DNA from: Desulfotomaculum nigrificans DSM 574
Lineage (GTDB): Bacteria > Bacillota > Desulfotomaculia > Desulfotomaculales > Desulfotomaculaceae
DNA length: 64,000 nucleotides
Reading direction: 5' to 3'
Assembly (NCBI RefSeq): GCF_000189755.2
Contig: NZ_KI912183.1
Location: forward strand, 2,651,755-2,715,754
Part shown: positions 1 to 9,547 of the stretch, one piece after another
Layout of the letters: the number at the start of each line of letters is the position of its first letter
How positions within the stretch are numbered: position 1 is the first letter of the stretch
The notes under the pieces: generated by a model
The model's database searches: none
Told to the model about the DNA's origin: nothing
Seen by the model: only the letters and a program-made list of their open reading frames with translations
Position numbers and translations under genes: made by a program

Positions 1-48
1 GGCGTAAAAGAAAGCGGTAGCTAATTTATCAGCAGTTTGCGCCCTCAC
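1..48 (-). CDS. pstA: Phosphate ABC transporter permease PstA, first 16 codons only
   Basis: This is the start of the next gene after pstC on the minus strand, and the rest lies outside the window. A GTG at 48-46 opens a frame reading MRAQTADKLATAFFYA, which resembles the cytoplasmic N-terminus of PstA permeases just before the first membrane helix. The GTG overlaps the TGA stop of pstC (GTGA), the tight coupling typical of pstC-pstA. Identity rests on this short peptide plus gene order, so it is an inference from context. Confidence 0.7.
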   Translation of the reverse strand, partial: MRAQTADKLATAFFYA

Positions 49-977
49 TTAACAGCACCTCTTTTAACCACCATTTTAATCAACAAAATAAAAAAGAAGG
101 ACATCAGCAGCAAAACCAAAGCCATGGACCACAGGGTATTATTCCACAGAGAACCGGCGGCGGTGTAGCCCATATCCATGGTGATGCCGCTGGTTAGAGT
201 GATGGTGGGGTCCAATAAGGAATGGGCGATTTTTCTGGTATTACCGATAACCATTTGTACTGCCAGGGCTTCCCCGAAGGCCCGGGCCAAACCCAAAATG
301 ATACCCGTAATCAACCCGGTTCTAGCGGCCGGAAGCAGTACCAGGCGGATGGTTTGCCACCTGGTGGAGCCCAGGGCATAGGCCGCTTCTTTTAAATGGC
401 CGGGTAATGACCGCAGGCTGTCTACGCTGACACTGACAATGGTGGGAATCACCATCACCGACAACACCAGTACCCCGGCCAAAAGACTAAATCCTAAGCC
501 GCCCAAATGTTCCCGGATAAAGGGTACCAGTACACTTAAACCGATATAACCGTATACCACCGAAGGAATACCGGACAAAAGTTCAATAGTTGGCTGTAAA
601 ATCCGCTGCCCCCAACCTGGAGCAATTTCCACCATAAATACCGCGGTGATTAAGCTTAAAGGAGCACTAATCAAAACAGCCAGCAAAGAAGTGGCCACAG
701 AACCGAAAATAAAGGTCAAGGCACCTACCTTGGGGCCGCCTTCAGCCGCTCCCCGGTCCGGAAACCACTCGGTGCTAAAAAGAAATTCACCCAGGCTTAC
801 TTTGTTTACCAAAAAGGTGGACAGCCCTTTGGAGCTGATAAAGACTACAATGCTTAGGGTTAAAATGATTACAGTTAAGGCGCATAAGAATGACAGATTA
901 CGGCCAAATAGATCACTTTTTCTTTTAAATTTTTTAGCCGCCCGCCATACCCCAACTGATTCCGCCGTCCGTTCCAT
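45..977 (-). CDS. pstC: Phosphate ABC transporter permease PstC
   Basis: Inner-membrane subunit of the high-affinity PstSCAB phosphate importer. The 310-residue protein has a short basic N-terminus, a membrane helix at about residues 28-50, then the region with the PstC-type text GAAEGGPKVGALTFIFGS. The binding-protein-dependent transporter signature (EAAYALGSTRWQTIRLV, around residues 198-214) is the EAA loop that contacts the ATPase. The ATG at 977 is preceded by a G-rich ribosome binding site about 7 bases upstream. pstA overlaps its stop codon. pstS would be expected upstream but is absent; a broken amidase fragment is there instead, so the binding protein must be encoded elsewhere. Confidence 0.93.
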   Translation of the reverse strand: MERTAESVGVWRAAKKFKRKSDLFGRNLSFLCALTVIILTLSIVVFISSKGLSTFLVNKVSLGEFLFSTEWFPDRGAAEGGPKVGALTFIFGSVATSLLAVLISAPLSLITAVFMVEIAPGWGQRILQPTIELLSGIPSVVYGYIGLSVLVPFIREHLGGLGFSLLAGVLVLSVMVIPTIVSVSVDSLRSLPGHLKEAAYALGSTRWQTIRLVLLPAARTGLITGIILGLARAFGEALAVQMVIGNTRKIAHSLLDPTITLTSGITMDMGYTAAGSLWNNTLWSMALVLLLMSFFFILLIKMVVKRGAVK

Positions 978-1255
978 AATTTACCCCCCCGTTCATAATT
1001 TAAGCGGCCCGTTAAAGATGCCGCTGGGTAATTTTTCGCGAATTAATTGTCCGCTTGTTTTATTTACAAGTTAATAGTAACTGCGGTTTGTTAAGGACCC
1101 ATTAATCAATTGTAAAGACTTAAATAAAAACATATTAAGTTTTGGTTAACTTCTTAGCAAAATTTATCATTGGCCACAAAATTTTAAGTTTTTTCCCTGC
1201 AAATTACTAGCAAAAAACAGTTTAATCAGGGGAGACTACTAAACTGAAAAAATGA

Positions 1256-1510
1256 CAAGCGGGTGAGTACTTTCAGGAATTAAACCAACCCAACGACAAA
1301 TACCGGGCCGGAGCCATCAGGGAGTTGGCACCGGGGGATCTGATCGGTTATGAGGAAAAGGGCCGGATACAGCATTTTGCCATTATCACCGGCTTTGATA
1401 GTAAAGGTTACCCGTTGGTGAATGCCCACACTACCGACAGGTTTCACTGCCCCTGGGATATGGGGTGGGATAAGAAAACCGTTTTTCATTTATATAAAAT
1501 GAAGGATTAA
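1256..1510 (+). pseudogene. Remnant of a putative amidase-domain (Amidase_6-like) protein
   Basis: An open frame starts straight after a stop codon at 1253-1255 and runs 84 codons with no convincing start or ribosome binding site. It reads like the C-terminal end of a Firmicutes putative amidase domain: a stretch APGDLIGYEEKG, then HFAIITGFDSKGYPLVNAHT and a closing HCPW motif. In intact proteins this segment carries a catalytic-type His-Ala-Thr neighbourhood and follows a Cys-containing N-terminal half, which is missing here. I read it as a 5'-truncated, decaying gene. A short internal TTG at 1325 could start a 61-residue protein, but that would lack half of the fold. Confidence 0.6.
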
Positions 1511-1514
1511 GCAA

Positions 1515-1540
1515 AACCGGCAACTAAAAGGTTGCCGGTT
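1515..1540 (+). terminator. Stem-loop after the amidase remnant
   Basis: Perfect 10-bp inverted repeat AACCGGCAAC / GTTGCCGGTT with a 6-base loop, five bases after the remnant stop codon. It lacks a clean U-run, so it is only a weak terminator. It suggests the remnant was once a complete transcription unit. Confidence 0.45.
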
Positions 1541-1732
1541 AGTAAATTCCTTTACTGTTAAAGTTGAACAAAAGCGGTAATAAAATTAAAATGTTAGTAA
1601 TGAATAACATCAGATTGACGTATTTATGGTTAAACATAGGCTGATTTTCATGGAAAAAGTCCCAATGGATTAACAAGGTGTTTTTAGATATTTTAGGTTG
1701 GTTATTGCTAACTAACTATTTGGAGGATGCAC

Positions 1733-4700
1733 ATGAGTAACATCTTAAATGTAGGATTGGATATTGGCTCTACGACAGTAAAGATGGTTATTTTGGATAA
1801 GGATGACAATATCGTTTATAAAAATTATTTAAGACATTTCTCCGATATCAAAAACACCGTTTTAGCCATGTTTCAAGACGCCAAATCTGTGCTGCAAAAA
1901 AACCTGTTAACCGTAATGGTGACAGGTTCCGGTGGTTTTAATATCTCCCAAAAACTGCAGATACCTTTTATTCAAGAGGTTATTGCTTGTACTAATGCCA
2001 TTAAAAAGGCCATTCCCAATACTGATGCCGCCATTGAATTAGGCGGCGAGGACGCCAAGATTACCTATTTTGGAGAATCAATTGAACAAAGAATGAACGG
2101 AACTTGTGCCGGTGGGACCGGGGCTTTTATTGACCAGATGGCCTCCTTATTACAAACCGATGCTGCGGGATTAAATGAACTGGCCAAGCAACATAAACAT
2201 ATATATCCCATTGCCTCAAGATGTGGTGTATTTGCTAAGACAGATATTCAGCCTTTATTGAATGAAGGCGCGGCCAAGGAGGATATTGCCGCATCTGTCC
2301 TGCAAGCCGTAGTTAACCAAACCATCAGCGGGTTGGCCCAGGGCCGGCCCATCAGTGGTAATGTGGCCTTTTTAGGCGGGCCGCTGTATTTCATGTCCGA
2401 GCTAAGAAAGCGGTTCATCGAAACCCTTGATTTATCAGATGATAATGTTATTTTCCCGGCAGATGCCCAATTTTTTGTAGCCATTGGGGCAGCCTTATCT
2501 TCCCGGGAAGTTCAGCCCGTACCCTATGAATGTTTATATGAACGGGCCCCCATGTTATATAACCTGGGTAATGAAGATAGTGAGAAACTGGAGCCGCTGT
2601 TTGCCAGTGCAGAGGAATATGAAAAATTTAAACAAAGACATGCCCAACATACAGTCAAAAGAGTAGACTTGGCTAGCTATCAAGGGAATGCTTACCTGGG
2701 TATAGATGCCGGGTCTACCACCACCAAGATAGCCCTGATTAGTGAAAATGGGGAATTATTATACTCCCACTATGGCAGCAATATGGGGAGCCCGCTGGAA
2801 TCCACCATCGAGGCCTTAAGGGACCTATACCGCCAGATAAACCCAAATACCAAAATTGTCAATTCCGCTGTCACCGGTTATGGGGAACAATTAATCAAGG
2901 TGGCCCTTAAGGTGGATATTGGTGAAATTGAAACCGTCGCCCATTATAAAGCAGCGGACTTTTTCCTGCCGGGGGTTGATTTTGTTTTGGATATTGGCGG
3001 GCAGGATATGAAAAGCATGGTGATTAAAGACGGGGTTATAGACTCCATTATGTTAAATGAGGCCTGTTCCTCCGGCTGTGGCTCATTCATTGAGACCTTT
3101 GCCAATTCACTCAACATGGAGGTAAAGGATTTTTCCAGACTTGGCCTTGAGTCAAAGAATCCGGTGGATTTGGGCACCCGTTGTACTGTTTTTATGAACT
3201 CTAAAGTGAAACAAGCCCAAAAAGAAGGGGCCAGTATCAGTGATATTTCCGCCGGCATTTCACTTTCTGTCATTAAAAATGCCCTATTTAAGGTAATCAG
3301 ATTAAGAAGTCCGGAAGATTTAGGTCAAAAGGTGGTGGTTCAGGGAGGCACCTTTTATAATGATGCAGTGCTGCGGGCTCTGGAAAAAATTATCGGTAGA
3401 GAAGTGGTGCGTCCGGATATTGCCGGCATCATGGGTGCCTTCGGGGCTGCTTTAATTGCCCGGGAGCGTTACCAAGAGGGTTATCAATCAAGTCTACTGC
3501 AGGGAGAAGACCTATCAAACTTTACCACCGAGACATTGATGAAACGGTGCGGCTTATGCGGCAACAATTGTTTGCTTACAGTTAAACGCTTTTCGGATGG
3601 GCGTGAGTTTATCTCGGGGAATAGATGTGAAAGGGGCGCCGGTAAAGAGAAGGTAAAAAACGACATTCCTAACCTTTATGAATACAAATATAAAAGGTTA
3701 TTTAACTACCGGCCGCTGCCCGAAGAAAAAGCAACCCGGGGGACCATCGGTTTGCCCAGGGTATTAAATATGTATGAGGATTACCCCTTCTGGTTTACAT
3801 TTTTCACCGAACTGGGGTACCGGGTGATTATTTCCAGCCGGTCATCCAAGAGAATATACGAGTTAGGGATGGAAACCATTCCCTCGGAATCGGTGTGTTA
3901 CCCGGCCAAGCTGGTGCACGGGCATGTTACTGATTTGGTGCGCCGGGGTGTCAAGAAGATATTTTACCCCTGTATACCGTATAACATCCAGGAGGACCCG
4001 GAGGCCAACAACAGGTATAACTGTCCCATTGTCACCTCTTACCCGGAAACCATCAATGCCAATATGGATATTCTTAAGGACAAAGATATAACTTTTTATC
4101 ACCCCTTTTTACCCATTGACATGCCTAACCGGATGGAAAAACGGTTGATTGAGGAACTGGCACCGGAAGGTATACCAAAGCATGAGATAGCCAGAGCGGT
4201 TAAAAAGGCTTATGCCGAGCTGGAGAAATATAAGGAAGATGTGCGGCAAAAGGGAGAGGAAACCCTCAAATATATAAGCGAACATAAAATAAAGGGCATT
4301 GTATTGGCCGGGCGACCTTACCATATTGACCCGGAAATTAACCATGGCATACCGGAAATGATAAAATCCTACGGCTTTGCCGTGCTGTCTGAGGACTCCA
4401 TCAGGCACCTGACCAAGGTTGAACGACCCCTGCGGGTGGTGGATCAGTGGGTTTACCATTCCAGAATGTATGCGGCTGCCACCTACGTGGCTGGGCAGCC
4501 AAACCTGGAATTAATCCAACTGAATTCCTTCGGCTGTGGTTTAGATGCTGTAACCACCGACCAGGTGAAGGAAATCCTGGATGCCTATGGCAAGATCTAT
4601 ACCGTAATTAAAATAGATGAAATTAGTAACCTGGGGGCGGCCAGGATCAGGGTACGGTCTTTAATCGCAGCCATTAATGAGCGGGATAAGAGAAACTTTG

Positions 4701-5992
4701 TCCCCAAAAAACTTTACCATTACCCTGGTAGAGCGGTATTTACCCCGGAAATGAAGGAGAAGCATACAATTTTAGCCCCCCAAATGTCGCCCATTCATTT
4801 CCAATTTTTAAAGACCGGGTTTGTTAAAGCAGGCTACAATATTGAAGTTCTGCCCTCGGTGGATAAATCGGCCATTGATGAAGGCCTGCGCTACGTGCAT
4901 AATGATGCTTGCTACCCCACCATTATAGTGGTTGGTCAGTTAATGAAGGCCTTAAAATCCGGGAAGTACGATTTAAATAACACTTCGGTTATCATTACCC
5001 AGACAGGCGGCGGCTGCCGGGCCACCAACTATATTGCTATTATCAGGAAGGCCCTGCGGGATGCGGGTATGGGGCAGGTGCCGGTTATTTCCCTGTCCAC
5101 CGGATCTACCGGCCTGGAAAACAATCCCGGCTTTAAAATTACCTTCTCCATGCTTAACCACCTGATTATGGGGTTGGTTTACGGTGATCTTTTAATGAGG
5201 GTTTTATACCGGGTGCGGCCCTATGAAAAGGTACCTGGTTCCGCCAACAGTTTATATCAGTATTGGGTGGATAAGTGCCAGCAATCTCTGGTCAGCGGGC
5301 GGCTGAAAGATTTTAGAGAAAATATCTATAATATAGTTAGGGACTTTGATAACCTGGAAATTCATGAGGACCTGGTTAAACCCCGGGTGGGCATCGTGGG
5401 TGAGATACTGGTTAAGTTTCACCCCACAGCTAATAACAACATTGTTGAGTTGTTGGAAGCAGAAGGGGCCGAGGCTGTGGTGCCGGATCTGACAGATTTT
5501 CTTTTGTACTGTGCCTACGACAACAAGATTAAATATCAGCTCTTGTCGGGAAGTTTTCGGAGTATGTTATCCGGGTATTTTTCCATTAATCAAATTGAGT
5601 TCTTCCGGCGGGATATGAAAAAGGCACTGGCGGCCAGTAAGCGGTTTGAACCTCCCAGGTCCATTCAGGAGATAGCCAGGTATGCTGCCAAACACCTGTC
5701 ACTGGGTAACCAAACCGGGGAAGGTTGGTTCTTAACCGGTGAAATGGTGGAGCTTATTCATAGCGGGGTAAATAACATTGTTTGTCTGCAGCCCTTTGCC
5801 TGCTTACCTAACCATATCACAGGCAAAGGCATGATTAAAGAGTTAAGGCGGTCCTATCCCTTAGTTAACATTGCCCCCATTGACTATGACCCGGGGGCCA
5901 GTGAAGTTAACCAACTAAACCGGATCAAGCTAATGCTTTCCGTGGCCATGAAGAACTTGGCAAAGAATAACGCCCTGTCAGAGCACAGGTAA
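1733..5992 (+). CDS. Giant 2-hydroxyacyl-CoA dehydratase activase / dehydratase-like fusion (BadF/BcrA ATPase family)
   Basis: This 1419-residue protein joins two ASKHA ATPase domains of the BadF/BadG/BcrA/BcrD type to a region like the dehydratase partner (DUF2229/HgdB-like). The first ATPase begins with [11 protein letters not shown] near residue 7 and has the cluster loop [14 protein letters not shown]. The second begins with [12 protein letters not shown] near residue 322 and has [13 protein letters not shown]. These Gly/Cys loops bind the intersubunit [4Fe-4S] cluster in HgdC-type activases. A Cys cluster ([11 protein letters not shown]...NRC) follows near residue 603, then the DUF2229 part from about residue 670 with conserved [13 protein letters not shown]. 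Activases use ATP to push low-potential electrons into a partner. Large single-chain versions are common in anaerobes, but their substrate is unknown. The start at 1733 is chosen because GGAGG lies 6 bases upstream; the ATG at 1727 is too close. It stands alone, with no dehydratase or CoA-transferase genes nearby. Confidence 0.88.
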   Translation: MSNILNVGLDIGSTTVKMVILDKDDNIVYKNYLRHFSDIKNTVLAMFQDAKSVLQKNLLTVMVTGSGGFNISQKLQIPFIQEVIACTNAIKKAIPNTDAAIELGGEDAKITYFGESIEQRMNGTCAGGTGAFIDQMASLLQTDAAGLNELAKQHKHIYPIASRCGVFAKTDIQPLLNEGAAKEDIAASVLQAVVNQTISGLAQGRPISGNVAFLGGPLYFMSELRKRFIETLDLSDDNVIFPADAQFFVAIGAALSSREVQPVPYECLYERAPMLYNLGNEDSEKLEPLFASAEEYEKFKQRHAQHTVKRVDLASYQGNAYLGIDAGSTTTKIALISENGELLYSHYGSNMGSPLESTIEALRDLYRQINPNTKIVNSAVTGYGEQLIKVALKVDIGEIETVAHYKAADFFLPGVDFVLDIGGQDMKSMVIKDGVIDSIMLNEACSSGCGSFIETFANSLNMEVKDFSRLGLESKNPVDLGTRCTVFMNSKVKQAQKEGASISDISAGISLSVIKNALFKVIRLRSPEDLGQKVVVQGGTFYNDAVLRALEKIIGREVVRPDIAGIMGAFGAALIARERYQEGYQSSLLQGEDLSNFTTETLMKRCGLCGNNCLLTVKRFSDGREFISGNRCERGAGKEKVKNDIPNLYEYKYKRLFNYRPLPEEKATRGTIGLPRVLNMYEDYPFWFTFFTELGYRVIISSRSSKRIYELGMETIPSESVCYPAKLVHGHVTDLVRRGVKKIFYPCIPYNIQEDPEANNRYNCPIVTSYPETINANMDILKDKDITFYHPFLPIDMPNRMEKRLIEELAPEGIPKHEIARAVKKAYAELEKYKEDVRQKGEETLKYISEHKIKGIVLAGRPYHIDPEINHGIPEMIKSYGFAVLSEDSIRHLTKVERPLRVVDQWVYHSRMYAAATYVAGQPNLELIQLNSFGCGLDAVTTDQVKEILDAYGKIYTVIKIDEISNLGAARIRVRSLIAAINERDKRNFVPKKLYHYPGRAVFTPEMKEKHTILAPQMSPIHFQFLKTGFVKAGYNIEVLPSVDKSAIDEGLRYVHNDACYPTIIVVGQLMKALKSGKYDLNNTSVIITQTGGGCRATNYIAIIRKALRDAGMGQVPVISLSTGSTGLENNPGFKITFSMLNHLIMGLVYGDLLMRVLYRVRPYEKVPGSANSLYQYWVDKCQQSLVSGRLKDFRENIYNIVRDFDNLEIHEDLVKPRVGIVGEILVKFHPTANNNIVELLEAEGAEAVVPDLTDFLLYCAYDNKIKYQLLSGSFRSMLSGYFSINQIEFFRRDMKKALAASKRFEPPRSIQEIARYAAKHLSLGNQTGEGWFLTGEMVELIHSGVNNIVCLQPFACLPNHITGKGMIKELRRSYPLVNIAPIDYDPGASEVNQLNRIKLMLSVAMKNLAKNNALSEHR

Positions 5993-6010
5993 AGTGGGGT
6001 TGCCCCACTT
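5992..6010 (+). terminator. Small stem-loop at the stop codon
   Basis: AAGTGGGG / CCCCACTT with a 3-base loop begins at the last base of the stop codon of the dehydratase-like gene. There is no U-run. It may stabilise the 3' end ahead of the stronger terminator downstream. Confidence 0.35.
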
Positions 6011-6051
6011 AAAAGCAAGAAGTCACTGCGGCTAGATAAGCAAACCAAACT

Positions 6052-6087
6052 AAAACAGGCTAACCTTTTTGGGGGTTAGCCTGTTTT
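6052..6087. terminator. Rho-independent terminator, probably bidirectional
   Basis: Long stem AAAACAGGCTAAC / GTTAGCCTGTTTT around a T/G loop, followed by T-rich sequence on the plus strand and preceded by A-rich sequence. It ends the dehydratase-like gene at 5992. On the other strand it lies just downstream of the small gene remnant ending at 6089. Confidence 0.8.
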
Positions 6088-6088
6088 A

Positions 6089-6199
6089 TTAAGCCACCAT
6101 ATCTAATAAATCTTGAATTTCATCCAGGGATAATTGTACCAATTGTTCAATTGCCCTGGCCACAGCTCGGCCGGGCCCAAACGTATTGGGATCTGGCTG
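6089..6199 (-). pseudogene. Possible C-terminal remnant of an unidentified gene
   Basis: On the minus strand a 36-codon frame opens after a stop at 6200-6202 and ends with TAA at 6089-6091. It encodes PDPNTFGPGRAVARAIEQLV followed by an acidic helix ending LLDMVA. The composition is protein-like and the frame ends directly at a terminator, as a real gene end would, but there is no start codon or ribosome binding site. I do not recognise the family. It may be the tail of a deleted gene; chance coding is possible. Confidence 0.3.
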
Positions 6200-6395
6200 T
6201 TAAAACTTCCTAAGATAGTAAAACTTGAAAATGCAAAACTTTAATATAGAAATACTATCTTTCAACCTTATGGCAGCACTGTGTTGAGGAGGTATCGTGA
6301 TTATATCACTGTGTTGATAAAAGTTAAACAATAATGTAGGATAAATAAATGAGACGTTTTTAGCCAGTTAAGATTGGAGGATTTTATTTGACGGT

Positions 6396-8000
6396 ATGAG
6401 CCAAGCAATTCATGAGATAAAAAGGAGAAGAACCTTCGCCATTATTTCTCACCCGGATGCCGGTAAAACAACCCTCACAGAAAAGTTACTTTTATACGGT
6501 GGGGCAGTGCGGCTGGCGGGAGCAGTCAAATCCCGCAAGTCCAAACAGTACGCGGTTTCCGACTGGATGGAATTAGAGCGGCAGCGGGGTATTTCGGTGA
6601 CCTCCAGTGTTTTGCAGTTTGACTATCAAGGACACAAAATTAACATCCTGGACACCCCCGGTCACCAGGATTTCAGTGAGGATACTTATCGTACCCTGAT
6701 GGCAGCGGATAGTGCTGTCATGTTAATTGATGCAGCCAAAGGGGTGGAGGAACAAACCAAAAAGTTGTTCCATGTTTGCCGGAAAAGGGGTATCCCCATC
6801 TTCACCTTTATAAATAAAATGGACCGGCATGGTAAAGAACCCCTGGACCTGCTGGATGAAATCGAAAAGGTTTTATCTATTAAGTCCTACCCTATGAACT
6901 GGCCCATTGGCAGGGGACGGGAATTTAAGGGAATTTATGACCGGGCAACATCGAAAATAGAACTCTTCACCGGCACCGGACACGGTGCCACCATTGTGCC
7001 CACCAGGGTGGGGGATTTATCTGATCCGGCCATTACCGGAGCCATGAATGAGTCCGTCTACAACTTATTAAAAGAAGATTTAGAACTGCTGGATTTAGCC
7101 GGGGATAATTTTGACCTGGATCTGATTGCCAAAGGGGAACTTACACCGGTTTATTTCGGCAGCGCTTTGACTAACTTTGGTGTGGGGGCCTTTTTGGATT
7201 CCTTTATTGAATTGGCCCCGGCTCCCCATGAAAAGCCCTCCACCGCGGGCATAATCCGTCCCGAACAGGAGGAATTTTCCGGGTTCATTTTTAAAATTCA
7301 AGCCAATATGGACCCGGCCCACCGGGATAGAATTGCCTTCCTGCGCATTTGCTCCGGTGTTTTCCACCGGGGCATGACGGTGAAGCATGTCCCAACGGGT
7401 AAAAACATCCGGTTATCCCAGTCGAAACAATTTATGGCCCAGGATGCCACCATCATTGAGGAAGCCTACCCCGGAGATATCATTGGTATCTTTGATCCGG
7501 GTATTTTTCGCATCGGTGATACCTTGACCGAGAAGAGCAACTTTGCTTATGAAGCCATCCCCAAATTTCAACCGGAGATATTCGCCCGGGTGCATTTAAA
7601 GGATGCCATGAAAAGAAAACAGTTTGTCAAAGGCATTGAGGAACTTACCGACGAGGGGGCTATTCAACGGTTCCGTCACCCGGATATTGGACTGGAGGCA
7701 CCAATTATTGGGGCAGTGGGCATTCTCCAGTTCGAGGTTTTGGAATACCGGCTGAAGCATGAGTATGGGGTGGATATAAGTTTAGAACACCTGCCCTTTA
7801 GTCTGGCCCGTTGGGCCACCGGAAACAATTTAACGCCACAGATGCTTAAAACGGGAGATAACCTGGTGGTTAAAGATGATGATGGTAACCTGGTGGTTTT
7901 ATTTAGAAACCAGTGGTCTTTAAACTGGGAGATGGATCGCAACAAACAAGTAACCTACCTGGAACACCCGCCTACCCAGGGAATAAATTATGTAGCTTAA
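6396..8000 (+). CDS. prfC: Peptide chain release factor 3 (translational GTPase)
   Basis: RF3 is a GTPase that recycles RF1/RF2 from the ribosome after peptide release. All G-motifs are visible: P-loop SHPDAGKTTLTE near residue 19, the RGISVTSSV switch I, DTPGHQDF (G3), NKMD (G4). RF3 hallmarks include the insert ending SDWMELERQRGIS and the C-terminal IGAVGILQFEVLEYRLKHEYGV. The length of 534 residues is normal. GGAGG at 6376-6380 is 15 bases from the ATG, which is long, but no better in-frame start exists because the nearby TTG at 6388 runs into a stop. The gene is monocistronic, bounded by a terminator on each side. The 196-bp upstream region carries a direct repeat and a small palindrome (see findings). 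Confidence 0.96.
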   Translation: MSQAIHEIKRRRTFAIISHPDAGKTTLTEKLLLYGGAVRLAGAVKSRKSKQYAVSDWMELERQRGISVTSSVLQFDYQGHKINILDTPGHQDFSEDTYRTLMAADSAVMLIDAAKGVEEQTKKLFHVCRKRGIPIFTFINKMDRHGKEPLDLLDEIEKVLSIKSYPMNWPIGRGREFKGIYDRATSKIELFTGTGHGATIVPTRVGDLSDPAITGAMNESVYNLLKEDLELLDLAGDNFDLDLIAKGELTPVYFGSALTNFGVGAFLDSFIELAPAPHEKPSTAGIIRPEQEEFSGFIFKIQANMDPAHRDRIAFLRICSGVFHRGMTVKHVPTGKNIRLSQSKQFMAQDATIIEEAYPGDIIGIFDPGIFRIGDTLTEKSNFAYEAIPKFQPEIFARVHLKDAMKRKQFVKGIEELTDEGAIQRFRHPDIGLEAPIIGAVGILQFEVLEYRLKHEYGVDISLEHLPFSLARWATGNNLTPQMLKTGDNLVVKDDDGNLVVLFRNQWSLNWEMDRNKQVTYLEHPPTQGINYVA

Positions 8001-8008
8001 ATTTGAAC

Positions 8009-8039
8009 AAAGGTTGCTGGTCATGTCCAGCAACCTTTT
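8009..8039. terminator. Bidirectional Rho-independent terminator
   Basis: Perfect 12-bp stem AAAGGTTGCTGG / CCAGCAACCTTT with a 6-base loop, between the convergent prfC and the membrane-protein gene ending at 8040. The A- and T-rich flanks let it work in both directions. Confidence 0.85.
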
Positions 8040-8450
8040 CTAATAAATTCTTAATTTACGAATAAGGAAATCATGTAACCGCTCAAAAAGTAAGCCTACC
8101 ACAAACCACAGGGGAGCCATGTCCAGCCGGATGAACCAGCCTACTTGCCAGGGGGTGCTCCCGGTATAGTCCCAGGGGATAGTTCCGGTGAGGGCCTTAA
8201 TTAACATACCGCTGCTCATCTCAATGAACCAGATGGCCACCACCCAAAAGGTTCCCCGGGCCCACCAGGGCCAGCGGCGGATACCGTCATGAAAATCTTC
8301 CAACAAAACAGCCATACCGTAAATAGGAAACATCCACAGGTAAGTGGTGGAGGTTAAACGCCAATCACCGGCCAGGGCAGATAGAAAACCGGTCCATAAT
8401 ACCTCCAGGCCCCAGCCAACCATTCCGTAAATAAATAATCGCTTAATCAT
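8040..8450 (-). CDS. Small multipass membrane protein (CmpB/TMEM229-like, putative ABC-transporter type IV family)
   Basis: The 136-residue protein is hydrophobic, with about four membrane segments. It carries features of the family annotated as putative ABC-transporter type IV (ABC_trans_CmpB/TMEM229): GWGLEVLWTGF near the N-terminus, LWMFPIYGMA in the middle and IPWDYTG in the loop before the last helix. The function of the family is not established; the ABC-transporter label is historical. The ribosome binding site is weak. It converges on prfC and shares its terminator. The family assignment is from memory of these motifs. Confidence 0.7.
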   Translation of the reverse strand: MIKRLFIYGMVGWGLEVLWTGFLSALAGDWRLTSTTYLWMFPIYGMAVLLEDFHDGIRRWPWWARGTFWVVAIWFIEMSSGMLIKALTGTIPWDYTGSTPWQVGWFIRLDMAPLWFVVGLLFERLHDFLIRKLRIY

Positions 8451-8584
8451 AAACCTATTGTTTACGCTAAAGGATTAAATATGCAAAAATGCAATAAAAA
8501 CTACATTGACAAGTATAGCTAACTGCAGCAAAATAAAAGAGCAGCCGATTTTCGCTTTTTATAAAAAAACTATTCTTTTGCCAA

Positions 8585-8627
8585 TGTGATCCATCTTACA
8601 GTTCCGAGTGGGTTATTTTGATACAAT
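8585..8627 (+). promoter_or_regulatory. Candidate Crp/Fnr-type activator site and -10 box of etfBA-fixCX
   Basis: TGTGA-TCCATC-TTACA at 8585-8600 matches the Crp/Fnr palindrome TGTGA-N6-TCACA at 9 of 10 positions. A TACAAT hexamer at 8622-8627 starts 37 bp after the first base of the palindrome, putting the site centre about 41.5 bp upstream of the expected start of transcription (class II activator geometry). No good -35 box is present, which fits an activator-dependent promoter. The same layout occurs before the genes at 41068, 45633 and 47401. Confidence 0.55.
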
Positions 8628-8727
8628 GCGTATTAGTATTAGAAGTTAATCAATTTTATTTTTAGCCTTAATAAATGGAATTATTTCAAAATTTATACCA
8701 GCAAATTATATAGGAGGGGTGATTTAA

Positions 8728-9525
8728 TTGCATATCGTTGTGTGCGTAAAACAAGTTCCTGATACAACCGAAGTAAAGATTGATCCCAAAACCAATACTT
8801 TGGACCGGTCCAGTGCCCCTGCCATTATTAACCCCTATGACAGCCACGCGGTGGAGGAGGCAGTGCGAATTAAGGAACGTTTGGGAGGAAAAGTCACGGT
8901 CATTTCCATGGGCCCCCCCAGCGCGGTGGAGGTTATTAGAAGGTGCATTACCCTTGGTGCCGATGAGGGTTATTTATTGAGTGATAAAGCCTTTGCCGGT
9001 TCTGACACCCTGGCCACCAGCTATATCTTAGCCAAGGGGATTGAGATCATTAACCGGCAGCAGCCCATTGACTTGATTTTTTGCGGTAAACAAGCCATTG
9101 ACGGTGACACCGCCCAGGTGGGGCCGGGGATTGCCAGAAGGTTGGGGATGCCCCAGTTAACCTACGTTAACAGCGTGGTGGATGTTGATCCGGAGAAAAG
9201 GGAGGTAAAGGTTCACCGCAAGTTGGATGAAGGCTATGAGGTGGTTATCTCCAAAATGCCTTGCCTGATTACCGTAGAGAAGGAAATAAATGAATTAAGA
9301 TATGCCTCCCTGCCTAATATGCTGCGGGCTGCCACTTACCAGCCCACCATCCTGGGAGTAAAGGATTTGGATGCTGATCTATCAATGATGGGACTCAAGG
9401 GTTCACCCACTTCCGTAGCCAAAATATTTGCCCCGTCCCAAAGGAACCAGGGAGAAATTATTCAAGGTGACGACAGATCAGTGGTTAATCAATTAGTAGA
9501 CAAGCTGGCCCGGAAAATTTCTTAA
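8728..9525 (+). CDS. etfB: Electron transfer flavoprotein beta subunit (FixA-like)
   Basis: EtfB pairs with EtfA to form the FAD/AMP-binding electron transfer flavoprotein. The 265 residues begin with MHIVVCVKQVPDT and continue with NPYDSHAVEEAVRIKE, the nucleotide-binding loop FCGKQAIDGDTAQVGP near residue 118, and the EtfB signature region ending TVEKEINELRYASLPNM. The start is TTG at 8728 with AGGAGG upstream. It is the first gene of etfB-etfA-fixC-fixX. That order, with FixC and FixX, marks a group that passes electrons between NADH, a quinone pool and ferredoxin/flavodoxin by flavin-based bifurcation in studied members; bifurcation here is inferred. Confidence 0.94.
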   Translation: MHIVVCVKQVPDTTEVKIDPKTNTLDRSSAPAIINPYDSHAVEEAVRIKERLGGKVTVISMGPPSAVEVIRRCITLGADEGYLLSDKAFAGSDTLATSYILAKGIEIINRQQPIDLIFCGKQAIDGDTAQVGPGIARRLGMPQLTYVNSVVDVDPEKREVKVHRKLDEGYEVVISKMPCLITVEKEINELRYASLPNMLRAATYQPTILGVKDLDADLSMMGLKGSPTSVAKIFAPSQRNQGEIIQGDDRSVVNQLVDKLARKIS

Positions 9526-9547
9526 ATATCTGAGCGAGGTGATTAAC

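Noticed and set aside
6297..6309. GTGA-N5-TCAC upstream of prfC as a fifth Crp/Fnr-type site
   Set aside because: The spacer is 5 rather than 6 bases and no good -10 hexamer lies 36-37 bp downstream.
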